Assembly (NCBI GenBank): GCA_030615705.1
Contig: JAUWYT010000158.1
Location: 1 to 5,089, forward strand
Origin: Chloroflexota bacterium
GTDB lineage: Bacteria; Chloroflexota; Anaerolineae; VGOG01
Reading direction: 5' to 3'
DNA length: 5,089 bases
Shown here: positions 4,510 to 5,089 of the stretch, piece by piece
How positions within the stretch are numbered: the stretch's first letter is position 1
Layout of the letters: every line of letters starts with the position of its first letter
Notes under the pieces: generated by a model
Told to the model about the DNA's origin: nothing
Databases searched by the model: none
Seen by the model: the letters and a program-made list of their open reading frames with translations, nothing else
Translations under genes and position numbers: made by a program

Positions 4510-5089
4510 CTACAACTGTCTACCCTTGAGCAAGTCAAATCTCTGGAGCAGTTCAGAGATGTACCCCAGGCTTTCGTTCAGACCTGGAAAGTAGTTGCTA
4601 GGATGCGCACACTCATTCCGCTTGTTGAGCAGACCCAACAGAGCTTTGGTCTCGTTCCTACTGCATAGTCGGACATCTCGACACACTTCGATCAGTTGAT
4701 ATTCAGGAACTCTCTCACGAAGCTCCTCCATCGTCTTGACGTTCCACTTAGGTCGGACTTGGCGGAGTTTCTTCAGACCATCCGAAGCCAGCTTTTCTTC
4801 CACGAAGTCCACGAATCCAGCCCAGGCCATGACATGTGCTGCTCTGAACAATCCATTTTCTATACAGCGCAGGCCCTGACGAATGAGCTCGTCCTGTCGC
4901 AGGCTCAACCCTGAGAGCTGTGAATAGGTGTCCTCTAGCAACACAATACGTGAACTCGATGCCTCGTGGATGGCCAGAATCGCATGAGCCTCTTGCTCAA
5001 ATAATCTTGCTTTGGAGAAAAGCTCTGAAAGTGCCTCATCCATCTGCATGTTCAAGACAAAAGGTGTTTCTTCAAAGCCGAAAAGAGCT
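4510..5089 (-). CDS. HEPN-domain protein, 5' end beyond the window
   Basis: The frame is open from the right window edge to TAG at 4510-4512. Codons before the first possible starts (TTG 5055, ATG 5049, ATG 5043) read FGFEETPFVLN, which looks coding, and none of those starts has a clear ribosome-binding site. The gene therefore probably begins outside; numbered from 5055 it gives 181 residues. It is largely helical, with no signal peptide or membrane segment. The key mark is KRNECAHPSNYFPGLNES (about 145-162): R146-x4-H151 is the HEPN motif, followed by a helix ending in LLQRFDLL. HEPN domains with this motif are usually RNases in toxin-antitoxin, abortive-infection or CRISPR-associated proteins. 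An earlier helix, RAAHVMAWAGFVDFVEEKL (71-89), fits the core of the fold. Base composition is visibly lower in GC than rsmG or recF. It precedes the 4282-4476 gene by 33 bp. Catalysis and partner are not shown. Confidence 0.72.
   Translation of the reverse strand, partial: ALFGFEETPFVLNMQMDEALSELFSKARLFEQEAHAILAIHEASSSRIVLLEDTYSQLSGLSLRQDELIRQGLRCIENGLFRAAHVMAWAGFVDFVEEKLASDGLKKLRQVRPKWNVKTMEELRERVPEYQLIEVCRDVRLCSRNETKALLGLLNKRNECAHPSNYFPGLNESLGYISELLQRFDLLKGRQL

Overview
The window looks like a bacterial chromosome segment, most likely Chloroflexota or a relative. That assignment is an inference from the style of the DnaN, RecF and RsmG proteins and from the many short intergenic repeats. 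By eye the housekeeping genes are GC-rich, while the right-hand 800 bp is closer to half GC.

Layout: (1) 1-574 has no intact gene. It holds a roughly 400 bp relic of an insertion sequence (98-503) with 23 bp imperfect terminal inverted repeats and perfect 9 bp flanking direct repeats. Inside is a broken C-terminal transposase fragment on the minus strand. The relic sits inside an older 12 bp inverted repeat (83-94 / 552-563). (2) rsmG (16S rRNA m7G methyltransferase), plus strand, 575-1330. (3) recF, minus strand, 1340-2632 (GTG start), converging on rsmG with only 9 bp between the stop codons. Its coding sequence carries a G/C-rich palindromic repeat, and its tail is built from an 8 bp tandem repeat. 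(4) A 235 bp intergenic stretch with an 11 bp inverted repeat near recF and a 7 bp tandem repeat over the dnaN stop. (5) dnaN (sliding clamp), minus strand, 2868-4025. (6) Upstream of dnaN on the same strand are three small genes that look like toxin-antitoxin or defence parts: a HicB-like antitoxin (4088-4255), an antitoxin-like 64-residue protein (4282-4476), and a HEPN-domain protein with an R-x4-H motif (4510 to the window edge, 5' end missing).

The core dnaN-recF pair is the conserved replication and repair order (the clamp, then the gap-repair loader RecF). What normally precedes it in many bacteria, dnaA, is replaced here by a cluster of HEPN and orphan antitoxin genes. Those genes run in the same direction with gaps of 26-62 bp, so dnaN could be co-transcribed with them. 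No toxin partner (HicA, PIN or MazF) is visible for either antitoxin-like gene. I see no demonstrable new system. The most unusual points are this gene arrangement and the repeat insertions in and around recF.
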